Source of the DNA: Penium margaritaceum
Taxonomy: Eukaryota; Streptophyta; Zygnematophyceae; Desmidiales; Peniaceae
Reading direction: 5' to 3'
DNA length: 31,305 nucleotides
Assembly (NCBI GenBank): GCA_023375785.1
Contig: SZWC01003929.1
Span: 153,821 to 185,125 of the forward strand
The notes beneath the pieces are model-generated. The model saw nothing but the letters and a program-made list of their open reading frames with translations. It was not told the origin of the DNA and ran no database searches. A program made the translations under genes and the position numbers. Positions 9,933-20,602 of this stretch are shown here, in pieces (the stretch's first letter is position 1; each line of letters starts with the position of its first letter).

Positions 9933-11760
9933 TCACGGGAGGGGTGTTTTCTGAGGAGACAATGGAGTGGCATGTCCACAGACGAGGCCACAAACTGTTT
10001 GAATATTATGAGCCAACAGGGTTGAAGAGAGGAAAGTCTTAGGTGAGTTTTGAAGGGGTGGGATAAGTAGAGGTGTTCTTGAGGTGAAGAAAGGTGTGTG
10101 TTTCCATTGTGGCTCTCTAACTGTTAGGAATGAGTAGCCCCATTTACAGATTGTGGAGCAATAAGCATAGTGGTCCACGTTATCCCTAAACCACCTTGAG
10201 GTTGGGAGGTACAGGCTGTGGCTAATGAATAGTGTCAAGGTTTTGTCGAGATTTCATCACATGTGTTCTTGGAGGAGACAAAATTGAGAAGGGAGGTGTT
10301 GATGTTGTGTATGTGGGCAGGCGTGGATGGACACACATAGGGATAGTAAAGAAATACAAGGTTTGATTTGGCATTGATGGTAGTCGGTTTGGTTTGCACA
10401 AGGAAATAGAACACAGTCCAGAGGGAGACAACCGTTTTAATGTGTTTGATTATTGGGCCACATGTGAGGTTAGGGTCAAGGGATGGGTAGAACATGTAGC
10501 CAAGGATTCGGACTGGTCCGGATGAGAATAGGGAGATGAGGGTACATTAGAGGTATGGTTTCAAATGCGGACAAGATGGGTCTTGTAGTAGTTGGCACAG
10601 AGACCACTGTACTGTGGGGTGGTGTATATGAATTTGAGCGAGAGGAGAATTTTACGAGGAAAGGTGAGGATTAGAGTATTGTTTTCTGCGCAACCCACAA
10701 GGGACTTGGGACAGCGGGCATGATGATACCCATGAATCTGGCCCAAATAAAGTGTGCCCTAGGTTCAAGGGAACAAATGGATAGAAGAGGGGTAATGGGA
10801 TGGGGCCATTTGAGAGAAAACAAGTGGGATGTGGTATTGGAGTAGGAAGGCCCAACAAATGAAAGAGGGGGAAAGACCCAAATGGGCGAGTACCTTCAAG
10901 AGGTAATCTGGATTGACTGAGTCGCACAGTCTTTCAAAACTTGTACATAGGAAACAAAGAGGTATTTGGGAATGTGTCCCATAGTGGTGCATGCCATTCA
11001 GCTGAAGGAGGGCGTGAAGGATGCTACTCTTGGGGACAAAGTCAGTTTGATCCTCATGGGTGATGAAAGTTAGAGCTTTGGAAGGGAGGGCTGATAGGAG
11101 TTTTGAGATGATTTTGTATTCAACATCAAGGAGGGGGGTTGGACGGTAGCTTATAATATCGTAAGGATCTCCCTTTCAGTCGATGAGGGTGCTGATTAGG
11201 GCAAAAAGTTCTGGATAGGAGGCAGGACGTTAGGGACACTATTACATTAAGAGAGAAGTTAGAAGAAAACTAACAGGAGGAGGAGTTTGTATAGCTCCCT
11301 AAGGAGGCCAGTGGGCCTGGGGATTTGTGATGGGTTTGGTCTAGGACAGCCTCTGAAATCTCGCTAGTGGTGATTGACGCGGCGAGGGTGGCAGCGATGT
11401 GAGGAGGTAGATGTTATTTACATGGAGGGGGGAGGAGGGGAGAGAATTCAAAGACTGGGGTGGAGCAGTGAACAATATGAGTTTACAAGGAGTGGACGAT
11501 GGCATTGACAGCCTGTGTGTCGGTTTGGGGTGTGATGTTCTCATCGCGAAGGGTGAGAATTCTAGACGGTGGATGATGGGGATGAACTGTGGAATGTAAG
11601 AGGGGGGATGGCCTGTGTCCGTCCGCATTCCACTTCAGGAGGAAGGCTTGTTGATGGGAGCTTCTTCGGTTTACATAGTTTGCCTCTAGCTGGGAGGGGA
11701 TTTTGGCTAAAGTAACGAGGACTGATGGCGTTAAAGAGTTGGAGCATGTACGTTTTCTTT
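9933..11760 (-). pseudogene. Decayed LINE (non-LTR) reverse transcriptase
   Basis: Read on the minus strand in shifting frames, the conserved landmarks of a LINE reverse transcriptase come in order. They are TTSEISEAVLDQT then KSPGP (about 11390-11310), ALISTLID then ISYRPTPLLDVEYKIISK (about 11190-11100), DQTDFVP (about 11040), CDSVNPDYLLKVLAHLGLS (about 10940-10870), CPLSQ (about 10700), and SGLCANYYKTHL (about 10590). The catalytic YADD/FADD box is degraded to an AENNT-like form near 10675. At least four frame changes and several stops are needed, so the copy is dead. Landmarks below 10500 are weak and the left limit is approximate. No endonuclease domain was recognised upstream, so the copy is probably 5'-truncated, as is common for LINEs. 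No poly-A tail was seen. Confidence 0.75.
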
Positions 11761-13445
11761 GAGCAACACTGTGTTTGAGATGCTAGGGTTCTTTTGTGGA
11801 TATTTTATAGGGTCCGCACTAATAACCATTTATTTCCTCGTCTTTTGCCCATGAAATTTTATTTCCCATGGAGTTTTTTATTTCCTCTCCCATATTTACT
11901 TCCACCATGATCCGCAGCCCAATCTTTGCATTCTTTTCATCAGAATTTGTTACTTCCCTGTCATGTTAGACTCGGTAACTTTGTGCTTGAGTATTTCATT
12001 TCTTGAACTTTTCGTCCAAAACAAGTCAAATTCTAGATGACCACGAAAAATTCCCATGCTATTTAAGGTTATCCTTGCCAAATGCCGAAACCTTTAGCAA
12101 TCCGTGATGTATGTTTATGAAGGCATTGACCACCTATAAAATCATGTATGGAAAAACATCGTAGTCCATTTCACACGTTTTGATATCTTCCAGAAAACGT
12201 TTCAACCACACTCGATCATAGAAAACATGCACCTCTAATGTTTTCAGAATCCCCCCACTTCTTGGAAAATTTTCAGGAGATTTCACGTGATAGAGTGACG
12301 TCATGACATGCCACTCAATGAGAGTATGGCTGAATCATCCTAGCTCGACTGTCGTTGGCGTGGCAACACACTCCAACAAAGTAACACACCAGTTAGAAAG
12401 AAGGGTGAAGGGACAATGAATGTTCGGCTAGGGGAAATAGGCATTCATATCATAAGCTACAATAATATCAACGTGGAGAGAGAAATGATAACAAACAATG
12501 TTATGGCATACATACATTTTGCATTCTACAATGGGTAGTGCACACGCTTCGTTGAGGCTACCCTAAAGCTGAGTGATATATGAAAATGCAAAGAGATTTA
12601 AGGTCACCCCCCGGCCTCTGTTCATGCACACGTAGGTTGATAAGTGTGTCAAGGACAGGCCACACGGTGCAAGAAGTTGCTTGATAGGCCAACCAGAGGA
12701 CTCCCATCACAAATGGAGGGGATTGGCGTACCATACTGATTATTGAATGTGATCAATTGAATTTTGTGAAGTTAACAATTGTAAAAGTGGCTTCCTTGTC
12801 AAGTTATATTGGTGATTGGTTCAAGTTCATTGAAAAGGAGCAGTTTCTCATTATGTCCGACGATCATCCATGTTCAACTCCTTGGCCTCAATAATGTTGT
12901 ATGCTTCATTTGAATGCTAAAATATGTAAGCAGTACAACGGGCAGGATACCGGGACCATGACAAAATATATTCAGACACTTCCGTGCCATTAGGGGCTCA
13001 GCTGTACTGTCAACGGTCTCATGTGTAATGAAAAGATTATGTGCATTCTTACATCCAATCCCCACTCATGGAATTGCCACTTGTCGAGTAACATCTTTGC
13101 CATCAACCACCTCGTCATGGACCGCTTCATGCAGAAGGTGACAACCAAGGAGCATCTTCGTCTTCTCATCCAAGCTGTATGATAGGGACCTCCACTGGGT
13201 CCACTAGCACTGCATTGTCTTATTGGCTGTTAAAGAAAGGCTTCCTCTCATACGCGAGTCCGTAGCGCACTCACGTACCCTACCTAGCTTGAAGAGCAAA
13301 AACCGGTGCTTCACGCATGTCCCCTCCAGATAGCAAGCAACATCCTCCTCATCTACGATTACCCTCCTAGCACATCAAGAACCATTATTCCTCCCAACGA
13401 AGGTACATAAAAGTAGTATGAATTTGAGGCAGAGGCTGCTTGTGC
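11761..13445. other. No recognisable gene
   Basis: AT-richer sequence with no open frame over ~65 codons and no motif I recognise. It includes neither a LINE endonuclease domain nor LTR ends. It ends at the target site of the copia element that follows. Confidence 0.5.
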
Positions 13446-13450
13446 GGCAC
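13446..13450. repeat. Target-site duplication, left copy (GGCAC)
   Basis: GGCAC directly precedes the 5' LTR, and GGCGC directly follows the 3' LTR at 19768-19772. They differ at one base, which fits a 5-bp duplication that has since mutated in one copy. Confidence 0.65.
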
Positions 13451-14036
13451 TGTTAATCTCTCAGTGTACCTACTTCTCCTTGTGAGTGGTCGTGAGTGCG
13501 CAAGGCATGCTAAGGCAGGGAGTGGAGGCGACGCACCGTGACGGCTCGCGATTCCTCCGCCCCGCACGCGTGGTCGTCTCCATCCTGCTGGCATAGCCCC
13601 TCTACTTCATTTAGTAGCTTGCCCATTTTTGGCAGGTCTCCCATTACTGGCACTTAGTAGACCTGTGCTTGTCCCCAGTTGGTTGTGTAGGTCAGACTCG
13701 TGCAACTGTGACCTAGATTATTCCTTCACAGAGATGTGAACCTGGTTTGTACTTGCGAGTGCTGGGTAGGGCGCGGGCCAGCCAGCCCGTTTGCCGAGCA
13801 CGAGGGTGATTTGCCATCGCTCCCTGTTTGCGTGCCAGCGAGTTTTGCTCGCCGGCCCTCCGGGTGAGTCTTGACTAGCGAGACTCACCCGATTGAGCTC
13901 TTGTGTGTCTCAGTCCAGGACTTGTACTTTTTTCTGTCGGCTTCCATGGCTGCCGTCACTAACCCGGCCCTAGCGTAGGCTGTAATTAACAAAACATTGC
14001 TAGAAAGGTCCCATTGGATTCGTCTTGTTACTCTTA
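13451..14036 (+). repeat. 5' LTR of the copia element
   Basis: Starts TGTTAATC and ends CTTGTTACTCTTA directly before the primer-binding site. It matches 19182-19767 over the full length at about 88-90% by eye. The 3' terminal bases are not the canonical CA, probably through decay. Confidence 0.9.
13862..13890. repeat. Hairpin conserved in the 5' LTR
   Basis: GGGTGAGTCT and AGACTCACCC are perfect complements enclosing a short loop around ACTAG, extended by one G-C and one G-T pair. The 3' LTR copy (19593-19621) forms the same stem with full Watson-Crick pairing over 12 bp. Confidence 0.85.
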
Positions 14037-14048
14037 TGGTATCAGAGC
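14037..14048 (+). promoter_or_regulatory. Primer-binding site, initiator Met-tRNA
   Basis: TGGTATCAGAGC begins at the first base after the 5' LTR, an exact match to the plant copia primer-binding site for initiator methionine tRNA. Confidence 0.92.
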
Positions 14049-14501
14049 AAGGTTTGACTTCGAACAAGGACGAATCAAGCTGGCAACGAGCAAAAACCTG
14101 GGTGGCTGAGTGACACGCACCTGTAGATCTGTGTGGCTGCCACGAAAGCAGACCGTGACAGCCCTTTGAAGCATTGAATGGCCTCCCTTCAGCCACGCAC
14201 TGAGTGTGGAAGCGGCAGAAGAGAGGGGAGAGATGCTAGGGGACAAAGAGGGCATGAACAATTGAGCGCAAGCGCCGTCGCCACCCAAACAGGACGACAG
14301 CGGGGCCTCGTGGCCCTCAAAACATGATTTGCAGGCTGCAACAGGCCTAGCAAGCCTCTAGCAATCAAGACAGGTGGTGCCTATCGAGCTCAGGGCTTGC
14401 GGCAGAAATTTGGGCCCAAAGTGGCCCCGGTTAATGGCTGCCAAAATATTCTTTGGTAGCAACGGCGGTTAGCAGTGCTTCAGGGAACCTTTTAGGCTAC
14501 C

Positions 14502-16043
14502 TTGAGTCTGAACAACGCCATGAGCAGAGCAGCATCCGAGCCGGGAGGGGCCGGCGCGAACTTCGGCGTGGTCACCGGTGCCGGTGTCGCCGTCGGTGCT
14601 TCCTCTGTGGTGATGACGTGGGATGACATCAGTAAGGTGCTTACCCACAAGGAATTAACACCACCTCTTCCGGGTGCGCGTGATTTCTTGGCATGGAAGG
14701 ACGTTTTCCTACCTTGGGCGGTGGAGTACGGTCTTGAGGACTATTATCTCACCCCGCCACAGGATGACACCAACACACGAGTGCTCTTGAGAGCATTCAT
14801 TGCTCTGGTCCATCCACTTCCTTAGGACTAGCAATACTCCATTTGTCACTTCCGCTTTGAAGGCAAAGGAGAAGACCCCGAGAACCCTTGCAATGGAGAT
14901 CCTAGACCCCATGACGCGTGGCAACACCTTGTCACATGAAAGGAAGAGCAAGGGATGGCACTCATCATTTTCCTGCACGAGCAGCTTTGCAACCTTCGCC
15001 CCAAGCCTGGTGCACCGGTTGCCGAATAGTGGGATGCTGCCATGGACCTTCGTTGGTGCATCCTTAGCCTCAGCACCTCCTGCACCAATCTTGAGTGGCT
15101 AGGTCTAGTTCTCCTACACCTTGTAGAACCGTACAAGGACTTCCGACATGGCCTACTTTGGAAGCTGAAGGTCGCCGAGATTGAAAACACCGATATGGCA
15201 GAGGTGTTTGAGGAGCTACGAAGTTACAAAGACATCCTGAAATGCAAGGCACATGAAGATGAGGGAGCAGCAGCAAGTGCCTATGTGCATCAGGGAGGTG
15301 GCACGCTCAAAACTCCACATCATCATCCGAGTGGGAGAGGGAGGGGCGGCCAGGGCGGTGGGGGAAGCCAAGGTGGACAAGGGGGCGGCGGACGCGAGCG
15401 TGGCCAAGGAGCCGGTAACCGCACCTGCAACTACTGCAATCAGCCAGGCCACTATTGGCACGCTTGTCCCGCCCTCCACCGCATCTTGACTCCATCCCTG
15501 CAGCAAAAAGCCCCACAAGTTCGACAGCCACAGATACCGTTCCTCCACCCCGGTCAACAGCTTCACCCCCTAGCATGGACGACACAGCCCGTGGCAGGAC
15601 CTCGTGTGCCAGCACCCTTTGTGGTGGCCACATATGGTCCACCGCAACTGCAGTCGACCATGTATCCACTAGCGCCAGCTCCATTTCCATCGGTGTATCA
15701 GGGACCATTCTTCATGCCCCCGTACATCGGTGCACATGCCCTTGTTCCAGCGTGGGCCCGGAGGGTGTGCGTTGAGACGACCGAGCCACAACAACCGCTA
15801 GCATTGCCGCCGGGACCAGGGTGGGGTGCACCCATGGAGCTACATCCACTGGAGCCGACAGCCATCCCACAGTCGTCAGGTCAGAATTTGGCACACACTC
15901 ATAACACCACCTCGCACTCACTTCCCATGCATGAGTGGTTGTTTGACACCGCCGCATCACATCACATGTCCCCGCACCGTCAACTGTTTGTCACATTGCA
16001 TACCACACCTGATGTGGGGGGTGTGAAGACTGGATCTAGGTAA
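14502..16043 (+). pseudogene. Copia gag and protease region, interrupted by stops
   Basis: One frame runs from Met at 14502 to the stop at 16041, broken by stops at 14823, 14829, 14937 and 15027. The first part (WDDISKVLTH..., PGARDFLAWKDVFLPW) and the region before 15240 look like a copia gag capsid. A Gly-rich stretch leads to a CCHC zinc knuckle CNYCNQPGHYWHAC (15426-15467), then a Pro-rich linker. The protease follows with the active-site motif DTAAS (15945-15959) in the context WLFDTAASHHMS. The 14937 and 15027 stops lie inside otherwise readable gag. Gag would form the particle and bind RNA, and the protease would cut the polyprotein. The copy is dead. Confidence 0.88.
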
Positions 16044-16116
16044 GTACTGCCTCTTGAGGGTATGGGGACAGTGGCTCTCCAGGCACCGGGTTGGGTACTA
16101 TGGCTGATAAGTTTTT

Positions 16117-17250
16117 TTGTTTGTGCCACGGTTGAAAGTCAACTTGCTGCCGGGGGGGCAACTAGACCAGCAAGCTAATGTGACAGCACTGACACAGAGG
16201 CAGCGATGCATGCTCTGTGATGCGTCTTGCATCTTGCTGGTTGATGGACCGTTGCATACTGACATGTTGTACAAGCTCACTTTGTTCCCCTATGTTCCCT
16301 CAGGAGTGAACCGACCCCAAGCACATATCGTCAGAGGCACTGATGCAACCCAAACAATCCTAATGCATCGCCGCCTTGCACATCTCAACACAGAAACAGT
16401 TGCTGAACTGCCGAGACACACCCTAGCACATGGTCTTCACCCGCATCACTGTCCACACGGCCTCAAGGCCAACACTTGTCTAGACTGCCACAAAGGAAAA
16501 TCACACAGACAAACCTTTCCCAGATCAGACAGTGAAACCACAAGGCCCCTGGCACTGGTCCATGCGGCCCTTACAGGCCCCATGCCAGTGCCATCAGTCT
16601 AGTATGCATCACTGTATGTTTTAACCTTTACTAATGACTACAGTCGTTTTCGCTGGGCCTTTCTTCTCAAAAGCAAGGCTGATACCAAGCGTGCAATGGC
16701 TGAATGGATTTTTCTTGCTGAACGGCAAACAGGTTGCTCACTCCTAAAGTTACGAACTGAGAGGGGAGGGGAATTTCTTGGCACACTAACAACAGTTTTG
16801 AAAGTTAGAGGTGTCGAACATCAGACCACAGTTGCCTACACTCCACAACAAAATGGAGTAGCGGAGTGATGGCACAGAACCCTTGGCGACGCACTGCGTA
16901 CACTGCTAACCGAGTCTGGTCTGTCCTTTGGATTTTGGGAGGAGGCACTGAAATACGTCACCTGGGTGTGGAACCGCATCCCACATGGTCCACTGCCAAA
17001 ATCCGTCACGCCGTTGGAGCGTTGGTTCAAAGAGAAGGTTGACCTGAGGCCTGCCAGGGTGTGGGGTATGATGGCATGTGTCTAGTTTGCACCACCATAG
17101 CAAGAAAACAAGCTAATTCCATGCGACCATTGGTGTGTCTTTGTTGGGGTGTCACATGCCTCAAAGGCATAGCCATTTTGGGACCCCACAAATAATTGTT
17201 TTGTCAAAATTCACGGTGCGTCATTCTTGGAGCACATGCCTTACAAGGTG
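16117..17250 (+). pseudogene. Copia pre-integrase and integrase, inactivated
   Basis: After a +1-type frameshift near 16110, the frame resumes as the pre-integrase zinc region (MHRRLAHLNTETV, then CLDCHKGK) and continues into the integrase core (TNDYSRFRWAF, RTERGGEFLG, TPQQNGVAE). In-frame stops fall at 16600, 16867, 17083, 17098 and 17170. The stop at 16867 replaces the Arg codon usual after NGVAE, consistent with CGA to TGA. The catalytic triad is also damaged: the residue usually Asp in the HxDLxGP-type motif is Ala (VHAALTGP), and the Asp usual in RTDxGGEF is Glu. Only the Glu of VAE remains. Integration activity is therefore lost on two counts. Confidence 0.85.
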
Positions 17251-17517
17251 TTCCGCACACTGCGTCATGCTCCTTCCCTACCCACACACAATCACTACCC
17301 AGAATATGTGAGTGTGCCTGTCTTCATGCCATCCCCACCATAGGTTGTTGGTCAGACAGCTTGAAAACCACCAGATAGTGAGAAAACCGCTCCCGTCCCA
17401 AAGGACCTGCTCTCATCCACAGACTTGGTGAGCACAGAGTCTAGTGCCACGTAGGTTCCTCTAGGTCTCAGGCCTCCCGCAGAGATAGAAAGCGCAAAAA
17501 CACCATCTCCCAAACCG

Positions 17518-18384
17518 GTGCGACGATCTTTGTGTGATCTCCCTAGAGTTTATTACAAGCAATTTTATCATAGTGTTGGCACCGCATCTATGGACCTCAG
17601 AGTAACTGAACCACTGACCCTGACCGAGGCAAGGGGGCGTCTAGGCGCCACTGAATGGGCAAAGGCAATGGCGGATGAACTAAACGCATTGTTAGAACAT
17701 GAGGTGTTCGAGCTGGTGCCCTTGCCATCTGGTCGCAAGGCCATTGATGTTAAGTGGGTGTGCAAACTGAAAACAAATCTCAAGGGACTGATTGAGAAGT
17801 ACAAGGCTCGGCTTGTGGCTAAGGGTTTTCACCAAATCCGTGGAAAGGACTTCACAGACACTTATGCTCCTGTGGAAAAGTATAGCACCAGCCGCACCTT
17901 GCTCGCAGTAGCCGTACACGAGGACTGGGACATCCATGAGATGGATTTCAAGAATGCCTTCCTGAATGGACCACTGGAGGAAGAGCTGCATGTCCAACAA
18001 CCAGAGGGCTTTGAGGACAGGACTGACAGGGTTTGGATGTTATTGAAAGCTCTGTATGGCCTAAAACAAGCACCTAGGTGCTCGAACAAGGAGATTTCCC
18101 GCACTCTGGAGAGTGGTGGGTTCACTCAAAGTGTCTGCGACCCTTCTCTGTTCCTGCACTGGGGCAGTGGTGTACCTTTTGCTTTGTTGGTCTATGTGGA
18201 TGACCTGTTGATCTTGTCTCCCTCCCTCACTCTCATAGAACAAGCCAAAGCACTGCTCAAAACACACTACAAAATGACAGACCTTGGTGAAGCACAGAAC
18301 TTTCTGGGCATGACCATCATGCGTGACCGCACAGCACGGACCTTGACCCTTCATCAAGGTCGGTTTCTTGCTCATCTCACTTAA
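17518..18384 (+). pseudogene. Copia reverse transcriptase (RVT_2), best-kept domain
   Basis: 288 codons stay open in the integrase frame. Landmarks are EWAKAMADELNALLEH, VKWVCKLK, KARLVAKGFHQ, EMDFKNAFLNG, YGLKQAPR and the catalytic LLVYVDDLLIL with intact YVDD (18193-18204), then TDLGEAQNFLGM. This domain copies element RNA into DNA in copia elements. The linker upstream (17250-17517) is in the same frame with three stops, including 17341. The frame ends at a TAA at 18382 within an otherwise continuous polyprotein. Because gag, integrase and RNase H are broken, no functional polyprotein is expected even though this piece looks good. Confidence 0.9.
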
Positions 18385-18429
18385 CGCTTGCAACACTTGG
18401 TACATTGTCTCCCATGACAGCACGCACCC

Positions 18430-19175
18430 ATGAGCCCTGATGTCTATACACACCTACTTGATGCATGCTCCACAGACTACGGCCCAGAGACAGATCCCAC
18501 ACTATACAGACAAATTACTGGCAGTCTCTCACACCTTGCCTCTACTAGACGCTTGGACATTGCTTGTGCCATCAATGTGCTCGCACAGTTCAGCCAGCAA
18601 CCACGCAGCACGCATCAAAAGGCATTGCTCAAGCTACTGCGTTATGTGCTGGAAACTACTGCTCTCGGTCTAGTGCTTGCACCCACCAGCGACCCACCTC
18701 TAGATGGATACTGTGACAGTGATCAAGCTCGTGATCGTGCAGTCCGCAGTCGGATGGGTATGTTTTTTGTGTGGGGGGGGCTGCTGTGTCATGGTGCAGC
18801 GCCAAGCAGTCATGTGTGGTACGTAGTGTGGCTGAGGCAGAGTACATGGCATTGAATGAGGCAGCATGTGAGGGAATTTGGCTTGCTCATCTGTTTGAGG
18901 AATTGGGAGTGCACGCATTTGTTGTTCCTCTGTTGAGCGACAGCTTAGCAGCACGTTGCATCGTAGAAAATGATGGTATGTTGCATCCATTCACAAAGCA
19001 CATAACAATCAACCACCACTTTGTTCACGAGGCAGTGGACGTTGGGATCGTTGAAGTCCGTGCCATCAGTGGGCAGGCTCAGCTGGCAGACTTTCTTATC
19101 AAGGCACTCCCATCCTCTTCACTCCTCCTCCAACTGCAACATCTTGGCTGCATGCTCGCCGCACTCCCGTCCTAG
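18430..19175 (+). pseudogene. Copia connection and RNase H domains, frameshifted
   Basis: The first half (18430-18770) reads YRQITGSLSHLASTRRLD and TDADW-type sequence (DGYCDSDQARD), the usual C-terminal part of copia reverse transcriptase and the start of RNase H. A run of nine G near 18772-18780 coincides with a frame change. The second frame (18771-19175) holds AVSWCSAKQ, AEAEYMALNEAACEGIWL, FTKHITINHHFVHEAV and QLADFLIKALP, the standard RNase H landmarks. The stop at 19173 lies just before the polypurine tract, so the polyprotein end is intact. Confidence 0.88.
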
Positions 19176-19181
19176 GGGGCG
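19171..19181 (+). promoter_or_regulatory. Polypurine tract before the 3' LTR
   Basis: TAGGGGGCG directly precedes the LTR start TGTTAATC, the expected place and composition for plus-strand priming. Confidence 0.8.
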
Positions 19182-19767
19182 TGTTAATCTCTCACTGTAC
19201 ATGCTTCTCCTTGTGGGTGGTCTTGAGTGTGCAGGGCATGATGACGCATGGAGTGGAGGCTACGCACCATGACGGCTCCCGATTCCTACGTCCCGCACAC
19301 ATGGTTGTCTCTATCCTACTAGCATAGCCCCTCTACTTCATTTAGTGGCTTGCCCATTTTCGGGAGGTCTCCCATTACAGGCACATAGCTGACCTATGTT
19401 TTTCCTAAGTTGTTTGTGTAGGTCAGACTCGTGCAACTGTGACCTAGATTAGTCCTTCACAGACATGTGAACTCGGTTTGTGCTTCCAAGTGCTGGGCAG
19501 GGCGCGGTCCAGCCGACCTGTTTGCCGAGCACGAGAGCAGTTTGCCCTCGCTCCCTGTTCGCGTGCCGGTGAGCTTCGGTCGTCAGCCCGCTGGGTGAGT
19601 CTCGGCTAGCGAGACTCACCCGACTGAGCTCTTGTGTGTCTCAGTCCAGGACTTGTACTTTTTTCTGTCAGCTTCCATGGCTGCCGTCACTCACCCAGCC
19701 CTAGCATAGGCTATAACTAACAAAACGTTGCCGGAAAGGTCCCATTGGATTTGCCTTGTTACTCTTT
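19182..19767 (+). repeat. 3' LTR of the copia element
   Basis: 586 bp, exactly the length of the 5' LTR, starting TGTTAATC and ending ACTCTTT. It follows the polypurine tract and is followed by GGCGC. Confidence 0.9.
19593..19621. repeat. Hairpin conserved in the 3' LTR
   Basis: GGGTGAGTCTCG and CGAGACTCACCC form a perfect 12-bp stem with loop GCTAG. The 5' LTR keeps the same stem with a G-T pair at one position. Confidence 0.85.
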
Positions 19768-19772
19768 GGCGC
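19768..19772. repeat. Target-site duplication, right copy (GGCGC)
   Basis: Matches the left copy GGCAC (13446-13450) at four of five bases and directly abuts the 3' LTR. Confidence 0.6.
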
Positions 19773-19777
19773 CATCT

Positions 19778-20131
19778 ATGCATGTCCATCGATACGTGAA
19801 GCCGCCGCCACGAAGGCCGCCAACTACATCTGAGAAGAGGATGGCCATTGCCATCTACGTTTTTAATGATTTTCCGCTGCCAAAGAAAATCCGGACGTGC
19901 ACTTGCATAGTTAGGCTTGTAATCATCAAGTGCAAGTACACAAACAAAAACAAGAAAACCAAAAGTAGTGGAAGTAGTAACAGTAGCGATGAATCTAATG
20001 GGGCTGCATCTACATCATCGGCCGATCGATCCTCGGACAACAATACGGTCATGGACTGTCTGGCCATCGTCATGTCTTCAAGGACAGCGAATAGTACTGA
20101 GCCATCATCTTATGGTGTGGGGCGCAAGTGA
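19778..20131 (+). CDS. Hypothetical frame beside the copia element
   Basis: I do not recognise this product. About 117 codons from the first Met outside the LTR read as a basic, Lys- and Ser-rich protein with a SSGSSNSSDES stretch. The open frame runs on upstream into the copia LTR, so any original gene would have been cut by that insertion. It could equally be chance open sequence. A second frame follows from 20141 to 20554 in another reading frame. Confidence 0.2.
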   Translation: MHVHRYVKPPPRRPPTTSEKRMAIAIYVFNDFPLPKKIRTCTCIVRLVIIKCKYTNKNKKTKSSGSSNSSDESNGAASTSSADRSSDNNTVMDCLAIVMSSRTANSTEPSSYGVGRK

Positions 20132-20140
20132 CAAAACCAT

Positions 20141-20554
20141 GTGGATTGGTTTGGGCCCAAACACTTTAACACCATGTACAAGGTGCATGGAAACACAAGA
20201 GCACTGACCCCCTTCCTATCCCTGCACTGCAATGTTTGCATGCCAGATGGATATAGGGTCTTTGATTGCCTTGGTCCATCGACAATGTTTGGCTGGTTCG
20301 TGGACAGAAGGAAGATTTTAAATAAGCAAAACAAGAAACTCGCCATCGCAGCCACCAATACCACACCATTAGCGACTGTCAGTGGCCGCAAACGCAAGCA
20401 TGGTAACTGTGGCAAGCATGCATGGCTTGCCAACCGGCAGGATGTCGTGAACAATATTAAAGATATGCTGATGGACACTCAAGATGCGAAGCATGCGCTG
20501 GACAGAAAGATCATCCTCCATAGAATGTGCGATATCATTGCACGCCACATGTGA
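20141..20554 (+). CDS. Hypothetical 137-codon frame
   Basis: Not recognised. It reads as a mixed, basic protein with GRKRKHGNCGKHAW near its middle and a helical-looking C-terminal part (RQDVVNNIKDMLMDTQDAKHALDRK). It lies 10 bp after the stop of the previous frame, in a different frame, so the two could be pieces of one decayed gene or transposon protein. No domain is visible and the call rests on length alone. Confidence 0.25.
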   Translation: MDWFGPKHFNTMYKVHGNTRALTPFLSLHCNVCMPDGYRVFDCLGPSTMFGWFVDRRKILNKQNKKLAIAATNTTPLATVSGRKRKHGNCGKHAWLANRQDVVNNIKDMLMDTQDAKHALDRKIILHRMCDIIARHM

Positions 20555-20602
20555 GATGAGTCGGAGAATCTGCGAGGCAAGTGAGGCAATTTCAAGGCAT
20601 TT

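Larger units (their letters stand above)
13451..19767 (+). mobile_element. Full-length but inactivated Ty1/copia element
   Basis: 6,317 bp: 586-bp LTR (13451-14036), primer-binding site TGGTATCAGAGC, gag, protease, integrase, reverse transcriptase, RNase H, a G-rich polypurine tract, and a second 586-bp LTR (19182-19767). Integrase before reverse transcriptase is the copia order. Both LTRs begin TGTTAATC. They differ at roughly one base in eight to ten by eye, so this copy is older than the gag-only element. The polyprotein stays mostly in two frames but carries many stops and at least two frameshifts, so no complete product can be made. Confidence 0.93.

Noticed and set aside
14034..14288. 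Minus-strand frame starting at the copia primer-binding site
   Set aside because: It is antisense to the copia leader and has no features of its own.
16040..16110. GTAAGT at 16040 as a possible splice donor joining protease to pre-integrase
   Set aside because: Readable protease-like sequence (LPLEGMGTVAL) continues past it, so a stop plus frameshift in a decayed copy is simpler than an intron.
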